Shown piece after piece: positions 38,772-48,247 of a stretch of DNA of 64,000 nucleotides; the first letter of the stretch is position 1, and the number at the start of each line of letters is the position of its first letter. The position numbers were made by a program, and so were the translations under genes. This DNA comes from Snodgrassella alvi. GTDB taxonomy: Bacteria > Pseudomonadota > Gammaproteobacteria > Burkholderiales > Neisseriaceae. The notes beneath the pieces were generated by a model. It worked only from the letters and a program-made list of their open reading frames with translations. It made no database searches and was not told the origin of the DNA. The DNA lies in assembly GCF_002777855.1 (NCBI RefSeq), contig NZ_MEIK01000040.1, forward strand, positions 277,089 to 341,088. The letters are read 5' to 3'.

Positions 38772-39126
38772 TTCTATCGTTTCTTAAAAAGCAGCACTTG
38801 TAGCCATTACGGCAACGGTGCTGCCTGTGCATTCTCAAATTCAAATATCGCAGTATACTAACTTCTACGCCATATCTAGCACTTAGCTTTCAGCCAGCAA
38901 ATCAACAGTCCAATCAGTATGCATACATACACCAAACAATATGTTTAACTTCTCTTGCATATTAATATCGGCTGCATCCGATCCATCCATCTGTCTGTCA
39001 TCTTCCCTCTTTAGGTAATAAAAAATCAAAACCTAGTTAAAACAAAAACATAATTAGAAAAACTGATTGCATTAAGCCACTTATTGCGATTTACTAGGCT
39101 ATAGAACCAAAATCGGGAGCAATATC
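38772..39126. other. intergenic stretch, no gene seen
   Basis: About 350 bp of AT-rich sequence between pcm and the chaB-like gene. It should hold the promoter of the latter. Confidence 0.5.
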
Positions 39127-39354
39127 ATGCCTTATCAGCACCGCAGTGATCTACCTGCATCAGTACGGCACGCTTTACCGGAACATGCGCAAGACATATT
39201 CAAAGAAGCATTTAATCACGCCATAGCAGAATATCAGGATCCGAAAAAACGCCGCGATAATAGCGATGCAGAAACCATTGCCTTTCGAGTAGCATGGGCT
39301 GCTGTCGAAAAGGTTTATCATAAAGACAATGAAGGCAAATGGCAGCCTAAGTAA
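39127..39354 (+). CDS. ChaB family protein
   Basis: A 75-residue helical protein with the ChaB signature: LPASVRHALPEHAQDIFKEAFNHAIAEY, then AFRVAWAAVEKVYHKDNEGKW. E. coli ChaB is annotated as a regulator of the ChaA cation antiporter, on thin evidence; no chaA lies nearby. GGGAG stands at a good distance from the ATG. It is monocistronic. Confidence 0.88.
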   Translation: MPYQHRSDLPASVRHALPEHAQDIFKEAFNHAIAEYQDPKKRRDNSDAETIAFRVAWAAVEKVYHKDNEGKWQPK

Positions 39355-39591
39355 GCGCTCAATAGGCATACAACGAGACAGAATTCACGCAAAAATCCAG
39401 CCTTTTCGATACTGCCACTATAACCAAGCTAGCCAATAGTCTGAGCTACTGCCAGTTGTGCTGCATTGGCATATTCAGATAAACACAGGTATCATTTGAT
39501 CCGGCTAACAAAGCAAATGCCTGCAGGCATACAGTCACATTATCAAATTAGATTAATATCCATACACATCACACAGAATCAATTTATTAAT

Positions 39592-39915
39592 ATGACCATT
39601 CAGACAATAAATGCAGCACAATTGCAGCAATGGCAGCAGCAAAAAAAAGATTTTGTCCTCCTTGACGTACGTGAAGACAACGAAGTCCAGTATGCAGCTA
39701 TTCCTGGGTATTTCCATATTCCGATGAATATGATTCCCTTGCGCCAAAACGAATTACCGGACGATAAACCAATCGTAATTTACTGCCATCATGGCATGCG
39801 CAGCATGCAAGTAGCATTGTATTTACAGGATACCGGCTTCGAAAATCTTTATAATCTCAAGGGCGGCATCGATGCATGGTCAAGAGAAGTAGACTGCAAC
39901 ATACCCACCTACTAA
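39592..39915 (+). CDS. single-domain rhodanese (sulfurtransferase)
   Basis: A 107-residue rhodanese-like protein. The substrate loop carries the catalytic cysteine in YCHHGMRS, after FVLLDVREDNEVQYAAIPGYFHIPMN, and the end is LYNLKGGIDAW. It resembles GlpE/PspE-type sulfurtransferases and would carry sulfur as a persulfide; the partner is unknown. The frame is open 42 codons upstream, but the ATG at 39592 begins the fold. No signal peptide is seen. Confidence 0.88.
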   Translation: MTIQTINAAQLQQWQQQKKDFVLLDVREDNEVQYAAIPGYFHIPMNMIPLRQNELPDDKPIVIYCHHGMRSMQVALYLQDTGFENLYNLKGGIDAWSREVDCNIPTY

Positions 39916-39997
39916 TTCCAGATTCGTAGTCTCGAAATCATTGGCTTTCAAAAAAAGGCACGCTTTAATTGAGCAACAATTATCTATATGGCATAAT

Positions 39998-40251
39998 AAT
40001 TATTGTTGCCTTAATTTTAGCTTGCTATCTATTAACAACACGCCAGCCAGCGTAAGTATCGTATCGATAGCAGAAATTGCCTTGAAAGATTTATGTAAAA
40101 TAACCACCGCTGTAATAATCGTAATAGGTGGTACCAGTTGTGCACTCAATTTAGCAAAAAATATCAAGATCAAATTTTGCTTACAGATAGTAAAAATTTC
40201 AGAACTGATTAGAAAAAATCTAGCAACAGTACAAATAGCCACGTCCTGCAT
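39998..40251 (-). pseudogene. C-terminal remnant of an EamA/DMT-type transporter
   Basis: An 83-codon minus-strand frame reads AKLSAQLVPPITIITAVVILHKSFKAISAIDTILTLAGVLLIDSKLK. This is close to the last two membrane segments of EamA-family exporters, which typically read SxLxAQVVPxxTIxxAVxxLxExFxxLxxxGTxLxLxGVxL. An in-frame stop lies just upstream of its only methionine and the rest of the transporter is absent. I read it as the tail of a deleted gene; the identification rests on motif memory. Confidence 0.4.
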
Positions 40252-40509
40252 CAGCTTTAATCATAATATTACGAATAATTCAAACTAGACGCTATGTAGC
40301 CGCTCCCAACTGATACACAGCCACAATCAAACCTGAATCCGTACAACCCCTTATCGGTGCATTAATTACAATACAGTACATTTTTTCTGTAGCACTGTCT
40401 AAACCCTGCGTGTTAAAACTTATATTTTGTTTGAAATTTTGTTTTAAACAAATGTACAGGTAGCAAAATTTAAGGGTTTCAGCCATCCTGAAACCCTTAA
40501 ATACTAACT
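40252..40509. other. spacer left of tRNA-Arg
   Basis: No gene visible. It contains an imperfect inverted repeat around AAACCCTTAAAT and AAGGGTTTCAGC (40468-40500), close to the 3' end of tRNA-Arg; it may act as its terminator. Confidence 0.4.
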
Positions 40510-40585
40510 TGGTGCACCCAACAGGGATCGAACCTGTGACCTCCGGCTTCGGAAACCGACACTCTTCCAACTGAGCTATAGGTGC
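40510..40585 (-). tRNA. tRNA-Arg(CCG)
   Basis: A 76-nt tRNA including an encoded CCA. The acceptor stem GCACCTA pairs with TGGGTGC (one G-U), the D stem is GCTC/GAGT, the anticodon loop TTCCGAA has anticodon CCG (codon CGG), and the T arm is ACAGG-TTCGATC-CCTGT. It stands alone. Confidence 0.96.
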
Positions 40586-41502
40586 AAATATACTAAAGAG
40601 GCCAGATTTTAGCTGAAATCAAGCAGCTTGGCAAAATCATTTACCAGCAAAAGCAATCAATCATACTAACAACCAATACTACTCAAAATAAGCAATTGAA
40701 ATTAATATTTTAATTTCAGCAATAATCACGTCAATCCGAACACATCCCGGACAATAGTTAAATATAGAGGCATTAAATGCCAACGCAAATAACCGTTACC
40801 TTGTCCACATGCTAAAAGCGGCCGACACACTATCCGACAATTGCTATTAAGCATGCCCATATCTTCATCGACTCATTTCCAGAAAACACAAATAAATATA
40901 TGCATATTGCAAAATACGTTATTACCAGATGTCAGGGCACGATATACCTTGATATTCAATTAACTATAAATATTATATTTCCTACTTGTTTGAGTTATTC
41001 AGAATGTTTCTAAACATCAAAGAGGGACCAACAAACGGAAAATAGCAGACTGGTAATAGCAATGAGTATGCGAAAGGCCTCCCAGCCAATGTTTAATAAA
41101 AGGTACTCACGGCATTGGAAACAAATATAAACGTTTAATGGAGTGGTCTAGAACACCTAAGTAGCTATTATGGAAAATAAAGCATTGAATTTATTTTTTC
41201 AGTGCAAAACAAACAGCCGATACGAGCGGATAAGTTTTCGTTTCTGTATATCTGCTTAGTAAATAATCTAACGGTAAATATCTAATTTTTAGTCAGCTTT
41301 GTCATTATTGATTATTTATACCTAAATCATTTCCATACACTTTTACTGACATTAATCATACATAAAAGGACATTTATAGCGGGAAATTGGCATACTTAAA
41401 TATTTTGTGCTATGTTAATTGAATTTAGTTGATTAAATATTGTTTTAAAATAATAAATATTTGCACAGACAGCAGTCAGGTCTGTTAACACAGGCCATTA
41501 AA
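40586..41502. other. gene-poor stretch, about 900 bp
   Basis: AT-rich with stops in all frames. A short part around 41020-41160 is richer in G and may be gene debris, but I cannot name it. The right end must hold the promoter of the metallophosphatase gene. Confidence 0.45.
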
Positions 41503-42573
41503 ATGAAGTATTCTGATTTGAGTACCTTTATCCGCCCCTTACCGTCCAACACCGCGCTGGACGTGATTGGTGATGTTCATGGCGAGTGGGAAGCTTTACA
41601 GCAGTTATTACACTTTCTTGGCTACGATGATTACGGTCGCCATCAACACGGACGTAAGCTCGTGTTTGTTGGCGATTTATGCGACCGTGGGCCAAATAGC
41701 CCTGCTGTTCTTGACTGGGTGATACAGGCCGCCGCCTCTGAAAACGCATTTACCATTATCGGTAATCATGAACTCAACTTATTAATCAACGACCCCAAAG
41801 ACGGAGCTGGCTGGTATTTTGATAACCGGCCACAGGATGAAGCACGGTTCGCGCCATGGCAGCACTATCCCGCTGCCCAACGCAGGCAATTACAGGAAAC
41901 CATCGCACAATGGCCATTAATTCTGCAACGGGACGATTTGCGCATCGTTCACGCTGCGTGGTTGCCAGAAAGTATTAATAAATTACTAGAATGCGGTGAA
42001 ACTTCTCTGGTAAAACAATATCATTACTGGGAAAACCGCTTCTTAGATGATTTCCGAAATACACAATGGTACGAGCCATATCAGCAGGAGCAGCAGCAAT
42101 TAAATAAAGATTTGGAAAATGAGCACTATCCGATGACGTTTCAAGCAGGTACAGCCCATTATGACCTGCTACGCAGCTGCCACAATCCAATACGTGCGCT
42201 CACCAGCGGCATTCAGGCCATCACACAACAGCCTTTTTACATCAACGGCCGCTGGCGCTTCACGGTACGTAAACCGTGGTGGCAGCAGTATACCGACCCT
42301 GTGGCGGTAATAATTGGCCATTATTGGCGCAGCTGGTATGGCACCGGCGTAGCCGAACACCGCAAAGAACTATTTCAGGAGCCTCCTACACATTGGCTGG
42401 GGCAGCAACGTCAGGTATTTTGCGTGGATTTTTCCATTGGTGCACGCTGGCGGGAACGCAAAAAGGCCATTGCTGTAGCAGACAGCCAGATGCATCTGGC
42501 TGCACTGCGCTGGCCCGAAAATATAATTATGCTGAATAATGGTAAATATTATCATGGAGAGCGTTACCTCTGA
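41503..42573 (+). CDS. calcineurin-like metallophosphatase
   Basis: A 356-residue cytosolic metallophosphatase of the PPP/ApaH-PrpE type. The metal-binding motifs are GDVHGEW, GDLCDRGP and GNHEL near the N-terminus, with the downstream histidines in RIVHAAW and VIIGHYW. Possible substrates are protein phosphates or bis(nucleosyl) polyphosphates; sequence does not decide. A TTG 14 codons upstream is in frame, but the ATG at 41503 begins the conserved region. It stands alone in front of the permease leader. Confidence 0.87.
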   Translation: MKYSDLSTFIRPLPSNTALDVIGDVHGEWEALQQLLHFLGYDDYGRHQHGRKLVFVGDLCDRGPNSPAVLDWVIQAAASENAFTIIGNHELNLLINDPKDGAGWYFDNRPQDEARFAPWQHYPAAQRRQLQETIAQWPLILQRDDLRIVHAAWLPESINKLLECGETSLVKQYHYWENRFLDDFRNTQWYEPYQQEQQQLNKDLENEHYPMTFQAGTAHYDLLRSCHNPIRALTSGIQAITQQPFYINGRWRFTVRKPWWQQYTDPVAVIIGHYWRSWYGTGVAEHRKELFQEPPTHWLGQQRQVFCVDFSIGARWRERKKAIAVADSQMHLAALRWPENIIMLNNGKYYHGERYL

Positions 42574-42694
42574 ATTCTCATGCCAGTAACGCACACAATT
42601 TGTTATAATAAAGACTTTTGCAACAAAACCCAGTATGCAAAAAGGATAAAAATATCCGGCATACGCTATTAAACCCTAAAATAGACAATCCATT

Positions 42695-42776
42695 CCGGTA
42701 TGTCACACCGTACCTCCGGTGCGCGCCTGAAGTTGGCCGCAAGGTAGTACAGTTCTGCTCAATTACAACATACCGG
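42695..42776 (+). promoter_or_regulatory. structured leader region before the lysP-like gene
   Basis: A 9-bp arm at 42695-42703 pairs perfectly with 42768-42776 and encloses at least one internal hairpin (CACCG 42706-42710 with CGGTG 42717-42721) in a locally GC-rich patch, 25 bp before the permease ATG. It could be an RNA leader that controls translation, or simply an operator. It does not match the lysine riboswitch consensus I know. Confidence 0.35.
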
Positions 42777-42800
42777 CGCATATAATTACACATTATCAGA

Positions 42801-44276
42801 ATGACAGACGCCAATTCCTCTTCCAACCAAGTTAAACGCCATCTGAAAACCCGCCATCTGTCAATGATTGCCATTGGCGGCAGTATTGGTACAGGCTTGT
42901 TTATGGCCAGTGGCAGCGCGATTCACGATGCCGGCCCTGGTGGCGCCTTACTGGCGTATATGGCCATCGGAATTATGGTGTATTTTCTCATGACCTCACT
43001 AGGCGAAATGGCCACTTACCTGCCTACTTCCGGTTCATTCTCAACTTATGCAGCCCGCTTTGTTGATCCGTCGCTGGGTTTTGCACTGGGCTGGAATTAC
43101 TGGTTTAACTGGGTGATTACCGTTGCTGCAGACATCTCCATTGCCTCATTGGTGATTACCTACTGGGAACCATTGCGCTTTATGCCGGCATGGAGCTGGA
43201 GTTTGCTGTTCTTTGCTCTGGTGTTTCTGCTCAATATACTGTCTGTACGCGCCTATGGTGAATCAGAATACTGGTTTGCTCTCATTAAAGTAGTCACAGT
43301 AATTGTGTTTCTCGGCGTTGGCGTGCTGACCATATTCGGCATTCTTGGCGGTCAATATGTCGGCCTGAGCAACTTCACCATTGGCGATGCACCGATACTC
43401 GGACATGGCTGGTCGGGTGGTTTCTTTACCGTACTCGGTGTATTCTTGATTGCCGGATTTTCATTTCAGGGCACCGAGCTCATCGGCATTACCGCCGGCG
43501 AATCAGAAAACCCGCAGGAAAGCATTCCCAAAGCCATCAAACAAGTGTTTTGGCGTATTTTGATTTTCTATATTCTAGCCATGTTAGTAATTGGCCTACT
43601 GATTCCTTATAACAGTGATGCCTTACTCGGTGCTGACGTGGATCAGGTTGCCAAATCACCGTTTACACTTGTGTTTGAGCGCGCTGGGCTGGCTTTTGCC
43701 GCTGCCGTGATGAATACCGTTATTCTCACTTCCATCCTGTCTGCCGGTAATTCTGGCCTGTATGCTTCTACTCGTATGTTGTACGCCATGGGTAAAGATG
43801 GCATGGCACACCGGCGCTTTTCAGCAGTCAACCAGCGCGGCGTGCCCGTATTGGCTTTGCTGGCTACAGCCATTGTCGTATTGGCAATTTTTTTGCTAGA
43901 AAGTGTGGACGAAGGTGCATACGAGTACATCGTAGCCGCTTCTGGTCTGACTGGTTTTATTGCTTGGCTAGGCATAGCCATCAGTCACTACCGTTTTCGC
44001 CGCGCCTTTGTGCAGCAAGGTAACGACATCAATTCACTGGTTTATCGCGCTAAATGGTTTCCATTTGGCCCCATTCTGGCGCTATTACTGTGTATTCTGG
44101 TGATTATCGGACAAGACAGCCAATTATTACTACATGGTGACTTCAAATGGCAGCGTTTTGCTATTACCTATATGGGTCTACCAGTATTTGCTGCCTTTTA
44201 CCTGTATCACAAACTTCGCTACCGTACTCGCAAAGTACCACTGACACAGGTGAATCTAAGCAAACACCTTGATTAG
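42801..44276 (+). CDS. lysP: lysine-specific permease LysP-like (APC family)
   Basis: A 491-residue inner-membrane amino acid permease with 12 membrane segments. It tracks E. coli LysP along its full length: RHLSMIAIGGSIGTGLFMASG, AGPGGALLAYMAIGIMVYFLMTSLGEMA, GFSFQGTELIGITAGESENP, KQVFWRILIFYILA, SAGNSGLYASTRMLYA, and GMTGFIAWLGIAISHYRFRR-like GLTGFIAWLGIAISHYRFRR. Lysine-proton symport is thus likely; E. coli LysP also acts as a co-sensor for CadC, which is not seen here. No strong ribosome site precedes the ATG, which is consistent with a regulated leader. Confidence 0.9.
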   Translation: MTDANSSSNQVKRHLKTRHLSMIAIGGSIGTGLFMASGSAIHDAGPGGALLAYMAIGIMVYFLMTSLGEMATYLPTSGSFSTYAARFVDPSLGFALGWNYWFNWVITVAADISIASLVITYWEPLRFMPAWSWSLLFFALVFLLNILSVRAYGESEYWFALIKVVTVIVFLGVGVLTIFGILGGQYVGLSNFTIGDAPILGHGWSGGFFTVLGVFLIAGFSFQGTELIGITAGESENPQESIPKAIKQVFWRILIFYILAMLVIGLLIPYNSDALLGADVDQVAKSPFTLVFERAGLAFAAAVMNTVILTSILSAGNSGLYASTRMLYAMGKDGMAHRRFSAVNQRGVPVLALLATAIVVLAIFLLESVDEGAYEYIVAASGLTGFIAWLGIAISHYRFRRAFVQQGNDINSLVYRAKWFPFGPILALLLCILVIIGQDSQLLLHGDFKWQRFAITYMGLPVFAAFYLYHKLRYRTRKVPLTQVNLSKHLD

Positions 44277-44307
44277 GATTAATTTTCGCCCTAATCATCG
44301 TAGCCAC

Positions 44308-44329
44308 AGGCAGCCTCATCTGGCTGCCT
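44308..44329 (+). terminator. hairpin after lysP
   Basis: A perfect 8-bp stem (44308-44315 with 44322-44329) made of AGGCAGCC/GGCTGCCT, about 30 bp after the lysP stop. T residues follow only loosely. Confidence 0.6.
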
Positions 44330-44387
44330 ACTGCATTTTCCGCTAACATAAAGCCTTATATCACCCCTAAACAGCTGTTAATCACCT

Positions 44388-46052
44388 ATGCTCACCTATA
44401 CACCCAGCAAACCCAGCTCACAAAGCATGAATAAAAAGCGTTCATGGCTTTGGTTGTTACTGGTATTCGTGTGGCTCTGGCCGGGGGTATTGCATCATGA
44501 TTTATGGACACCAGGTGAACCTTATCTGTTCACCACCGCCAGCCAGTGGCACAAAGCGCACTGGGCAGTTCCCACTATTTTTGGCGAAATAAACTGGGAA
44601 GCCTCCCCACTCTATATTTGGTTGTCTGCCCTATGCCAACATTTATTTAGCCCCAACCAAATGGACGCCTTTGAAGCCACGCGTCTAACCAATGTCATTT
44701 TGATTGTGTGTACGTTTGCCTGCATCGGCGGCTCCGGACGCCAGTTTCTTGGTCGTGGCTACGGACGCATCACCATTCTCATATTACTCGGCTGTACTGG
44801 GATTCTAATACCGGCTCATTTTATCAACGACAGCATTATCCTATTTCTTGGTTCCGCCATGTGCTGGTATGGTTTTTCCCTGTCCGATCGTCGCATCATG
44901 ATGGCCTGCATGATGCTGGGCGGTGGCTGGGCCGTACTGTCTCTGACCGGCAGCCTATTGTGGCCATTACTGCTGATGCTGGTAGCATTCAGCTTACTTT
45001 TATACCCTCAGTGGCGTCGCCGGCGCTATTATCTAGTTTTACTGATATCCCTGCTCTGTGCCTTACCTCTAATGATAGTTTGGCCACTTGCTCTGCATCA
45101 GACCGCTACCAATATTTTTAATCTGTGGTGGCAGTATCATGCTTTGGCACCTTTAGGTGGTTTTCAACATCAAGAAGTACACTTCTCGCTCGGATACTAT
45201 TTAAAAAATTTGCTTTGGTTTGCCTTTCCTGCATGGCCTCTGGCCATCTGGACTGCTACGCGCGGCAAGCTAAAAAAACAACGCTGGGGCGTGCTTGCTA
45301 TCGTATGGCTAAGTCTATGCCTACCAGTTTTTGCCTTGCTGCCGCTGCAATATCAGGATTTATTGGTAATCGTGCTGCCACCTCTGGCCTTACTCGGAGC
45401 CGCCCAGCTGGATGCATTGCGTCGCGGAGCCATCGCCTTCCTCAACTGGTTTGGCATCATGGCTTTTGGCTTTCTGGCACTTTTCCTCTGGCTTGGCTTC
45501 ATCGCCATGAATTATGGCTGGCCGGCCAAACTAGCTGCCCGTGCCGTTTATTTCAGCCCCTATTACCGCTACGATGTCAATTACTTTCCCTTGATTGTCG
45601 CTTGCGTGTTGACACCACTATGGCTATGGGCCATTACCCGCCAGCATATTCGAGGCCGACAAGCAGTAACCAACTGGGCAGCCGGAGTTTTATTAGTATG
45701 GTCACTGCTATTGACCCTGTTTTTGCCTTGGCTGGATGCGGCCAAATCGGCACGGCCAGTGGTTCAGCAGATGGAAAACAGCCTGAGCAAGCAGCAGTTA
45801 CAGGCATTCAGCGACCGGCATGCCTGCATCAGCATCAATCACGACAATTTCAGTACCCGCATTGCCTGGCAGCAATATAGCTGGATACCTTTGCAGGCAG
45901 ATAATCCTGAGTGTGAATACCGTTTAGTGACCCGCGACCCCAAAGCCGAACCTCCGCAACCATGGCATGAAATATGGTCAGGAGCACGCCCGCGTGAAAA
46001 AAACAATATCATTGCCTTGTGGGCTAAAACCACCGCAACCAAGGAAAAATAA
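44388..46052 (+). CDS. ArnT-like glycosyltransferase (GT39/GT83 type)
   Basis: A 554-residue inner-membrane protein with about 12 membrane segments and a C-terminal periplasmic part of about 100 residues. The first periplasmic loop has the acidic motif HHDLWTPGEPYLFTTA followed by EINWEASPLYIW, as in PMT/ArnT enzymes that use undecaprenyl-phosphate sugars as donors. The acceptor (lipid A, protein or glycan) cannot be decided. Another possible start is the ATG at 44427. The ubiG ATG follows two bases after its stop, so the two genes are cotranscribed; no functional link is known to me. Confidence 0.85.
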   Translation: MLTYTPSKPSSQSMNKKRSWLWLLLVFVWLWPGVLHHDLWTPGEPYLFTTASQWHKAHWAVPTIFGEINWEASPLYIWLSALCQHLFSPNQMDAFEATRLTNVILIVCTFACIGGSGRQFLGRGYGRITILILLGCTGILIPAHFINDSIILFLGSAMCWYGFSLSDRRIMMACMMLGGGWAVLSLTGSLLWPLLLMLVAFSLLLYPQWRRRRYYLVLLISLLCALPLMIVWPLALHQTATNIFNLWWQYHALAPLGGFQHQEVHFSLGYYLKNLLWFAFPAWPLAIWTATRGKLKKQRWGVLAIVWLSLCLPVFALLPLQYQDLLVIVLPPLALLGAAQLDALRRGAIAFLNWFGIMAFGFLALFLWLGFIAMNYGWPAKLAARAVYFSPYYRYDVNYFPLIVACVLTPLWLWAITRQHIRGRQAVTNWAAGVLLVWSLLLTLFLPWLDAAKSARPVVQQMENSLSKQQLQAFSDRHACISINHDNFSTRIAWQQYSWIPLQADNPECEYRLVTRDPKAEPPQPWHEIWSGARPREKNNIIALWAKTTATKEK

Positions 46053-46054
46053 TC

Positions 46055-46804
46055 ATGAATACCCCAACTCAGGAACATACTCATCTTCCGGCCGCGCCAG
46101 CCAACGTTGATGCTAGCGAAATCGACAAATTCAGCCAGCTCGCGCACAAATGGTGGGATAAAAACAGTGAATTCAAACCATTACACGACATTAATCCCTT
46201 ACGTCTCGAATTTATCGACCGCTATGCTCGACTGGCAGGCAAAAAAATTCTGGATGTAGGCTGTGGAGGCGGTATTCTAAGTGAAGCCATGGCCAAAGCA
46301 GGCGCCAGCAGCGTGACTGGCATCGATTTAGCCGGTAAATCGCTCAAAATAGCCCAGTTGCACGCCATGCAGGAGCAAATCAGCAATGTAAGCTATCGTA
46401 AAGTCAGTGTAGAAGATTTAGCCGCAGAAATGCCTGCCAGCTTTGGTGCCGTTACATGTATGGAAATGCTGGAACACGTTCCTGATCCTGGCAGCGTAGT
46501 CAGAGCTTGTGCCGAACTGACGGAACCCGGCGGAGTTGTTTGTTTCTCCACCATCAATCGCAACACAAAATCCTATTTGCAAGCCATCATTGCCGCCGAA
46601 CACATTTTACAACTGATGCCCCGTGGCACCCATGATCACCACAAATTCATCACACCGGCCGAGCTGGCGCGTCTGTGCCGGCAGGCTGGTCTTGAATGGC
46701 TGGGCAGCAGCGGTTTCACATATAATCCGCTAACCAAACACTATCATCTTACCGAAAACCTAGACGTCAACTACATGATAGCCTGCCGTCGTCCGGTGAA
46801 CTAA
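46055..46804 (+). CDS. ubiG: ubiquinone biosynthesis O-methyltransferase
   Basis: An SAM enzyme that performs both O-methylations of the ubiquinone ring. The product is 249 residues. It shows NANVDASEIDKFSQLAHKWWDKNSEFKPLHDINPLRLEFI-type N-terminal conservation, motif I LDVGCGGGILSE, MEMLEHVPDP and the UbiG-specific LPRGTHDHHKFITP-like block LMPRGTHDHHKFI. AAGGAAA lies seven bases before the ATG, inside the end of the glycosyltransferase gene. It converges on ubiTVU, so ubiquinone genes meet here from both strands. Confidence 0.97.
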   Translation: MNTPTQEHTHLPAAPANVDASEIDKFSQLAHKWWDKNSEFKPLHDINPLRLEFIDRYARLAGKKILDVGCGGGILSEAMAKAGASSVTGIDLAGKSLKIAQLHAMQEQISNVSYRKVSVEDLAAEMPASFGAVTCMEMLEHVPDPGSVVRACAELTEPGGVVCFSTINRNTKSYLQAIIAAEHILQLMPRGTHDHHKFITPAELARLCRQAGLEWLGSSGFTYNPLTKHYHLTENLDVNYMIACRRPVN

Positions 46805-46825
46805 TCATCTACTTTAAACTATAAA

Positions 46826-46848
46826 GCCGGTATCGACATGATACCGGC
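46826..46848. terminator. hairpin between ubiG and ubiT
   Basis: A perfect 9-bp GC-rich stem (46826-46834 with 46840-46848) between two converging genes. The T runs are poor on both sides. Confidence 0.65.
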
Positions 46849-46883
46849 CACAGAATTATCTTCATTACATCAAGAAAACAGAC

Positions 46884-47321
46884 TCATTGCTTTACCAACG
46901 ATTTCATCATCGGAATAGTCGACCAATCTATACTATCAAGCAAATTCTTTACAATCAGCCCAAGCTCCGTGTCACCCTCAATTTTTAACCGACGATTAAA
47001 AAACAGCGTATCCGGGTCTTCCTGCCGTAACAACATCTTCATAAAATCAGCAGTATTTGCGCTCAGACACAAATCCACGTCAGCACTAACATCTGAGACC
47101 ATAAACCGCTGCTCAGAAGCAGTGAAAAATAGATTTAATCCCAAGTCAGCCACCTCAACCCGAAATAAACATCCGGCTAGCAACGACATATCAGCCAGCA
47201 AAATTTCTCTTTTTAGCAGCTGATTCAACGTCTGTACCAGCAACCATGCCGGCGGTTTAGCCGGCAACCTTTCCACCACATTTTTCAGCAATCCCGGCAT
47301 TACCCTGTCAGGTATTTGCAT
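46884..47321 (-). CDS. ubiT: ubiquinone biosynthesis accessory factor UbiT (SCP2 domain)
   Basis: A 145-residue protein that is a single SCP2-type lipid-binding domain. UbiT binds polyisoprenoid intermediates and is needed for oxygen-independent ubiquinone synthesis. Typical features are the N-terminal VVERLPAKPPAWLLVQTLNQLL helix and RLKIEGDTELGLIVKNLLDSIDW near the C-terminus. AGGTG lies just before the ATG. It overlaps the end of ubiV by 14 bp, so translation is coupled. Confidence 0.92.
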   Translation of the reverse strand: MQIPDRVMPGLLKNVVERLPAKPPAWLLVQTLNQLLKREILLADMSLLAGCLFRVEVADLGLNLFFTASEQRFMVSDVSADVDLCLSANTADFMKMLLRQEDPDTLFFNRRLKIEGDTELGLIVKNLLDSIDWSTIPMMKSLVKQ

Positions 47322-48231
47322 ACATCACCTCTTTACATTGATTCATTCCAGCCTTGCCCTGCCAATAGCCATTTACCAGTGCACCACTGGCATACCCTTT
47401 GAGCTCAGACAAAGCCGTTTCTGTTTCCAGTACACCAGCCATCACCTGCTGATGTAGCCGTATCGTATCCACCATATGTTGTGCTTGTGGAGAAAGCCTA
47501 AAACGGTTTACCCCAATTGCCTGCAATTGCTGATATTGTGCCAGTAAAGAATGACAACCAGCAGACATTGTCTGTATACCATTAATCGTCAAAAAAGCCT
47601 GCTGCTCACGCGTCAGCATTGGTAAACCGTCTGCATGCTCCAAGCATTTAAATTCACAACTGTCCTTTTTCAGATTGTAATGGCGCGCCGTAAAACAGCG
47701 AGAAGAATAAGCCAGCGGCATTCTCCCCCAGCCAAACACCTCACAGTTTACATCCGGTACCGCCGCAATCATCTGCTCCAGCCGACTGGCTGACAGCTCA
47801 ATTGAAGCCACCCAGCGTTTAGCGCCAAGCGACTGCATTAACGCCAGCGTTTGCTCGTTATAAATATTCAATGCCTGTCCGGCGACAAAAGAAATTCCTT
47901 TAGCATGCAACAACCGTACAGCAGCAAGGTCATTAGCCTCTACACAGAAATCTTCCTGCTCCACCAACTTACGCAAACGTTTTAAATCAGACTCACTTTC
48001 CAATAGCACCTGTGAAGACAGCACCACTTCACAGCCACCAGCCGCCACATCGCGCGCCAAATCAATCCAGTCTGCTACTTTCAACTCCTGCCGGCGCGAG
48101 CATACCGTTTCACCCATATAAACTGTGGCTAGCGGTTCACCAATCAGCTGCTGATAAAATTCCACAATCTGCTGCTTGTGCCAAAAAAACAAAATCGGCC
48201 CTAGAGACAAAGCCAGCTTATCTCGTTGCAT
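47308..48231 (-). CDS. ubiV: O2-independent ubiquinone hydroxylation protein UbiV
   Basis: A U32-peptidase-fold protein that forms a heterodimer with UbiU and hydroxylates the ubiquinone ring without oxygen (prephenate is the donor in E. coli). The product has 307 residues from the ATG at 48231. The four cysteines that hold the [4Fe-4S] cluster in E. coli are present: one in ETVCSRRQ (about 44), one in AYSSRCFTARHYN (about 179) and two in DSCEFKCLEH (about 192 and 196). A GTG one codon upstream is also possible. It lies between ubiU and ubiT. Confidence 0.94.
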   Translation of the reverse strand: MQRDKLALSLGPILFFWHKQQIVEFYQQLIGEPLATVYMGETVCSRRQELKVADWIDLARDVAAGGCEVVLSSQVLLESESDLKRLRKLVEQEDFCVEANDLAAVRLLHAKGISFVAGQALNIYNEQTLALMQSLGAKRWVASIELSASRLEQMIAAVPDVNCEVFGWGRMPLAYSSRCFTARHYNLKKDSCEFKCLEHADGLPMLTREQQAFLTINGIQTMSAGCHSLLAQYQQLQAIGVNRFRLSPQAQHMVDTIRLHQQVMAGVLETETALSELKGYASGALVNGYWQGKAGMNQCKEVMYANT

Positions 48232-48247
48232 CACTCACACCCCTTCA

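Noticed and set aside
39941..40288. 115-codon plus-strand frame
   Set aside because: The complementary strand carries a recognisable transporter tail, so this frame is its shadow.
42574..42800. Lysine riboswitch before lysP
   Set aside because: The leader is too short and lacks the conserved internal loops of the L box as I know them.
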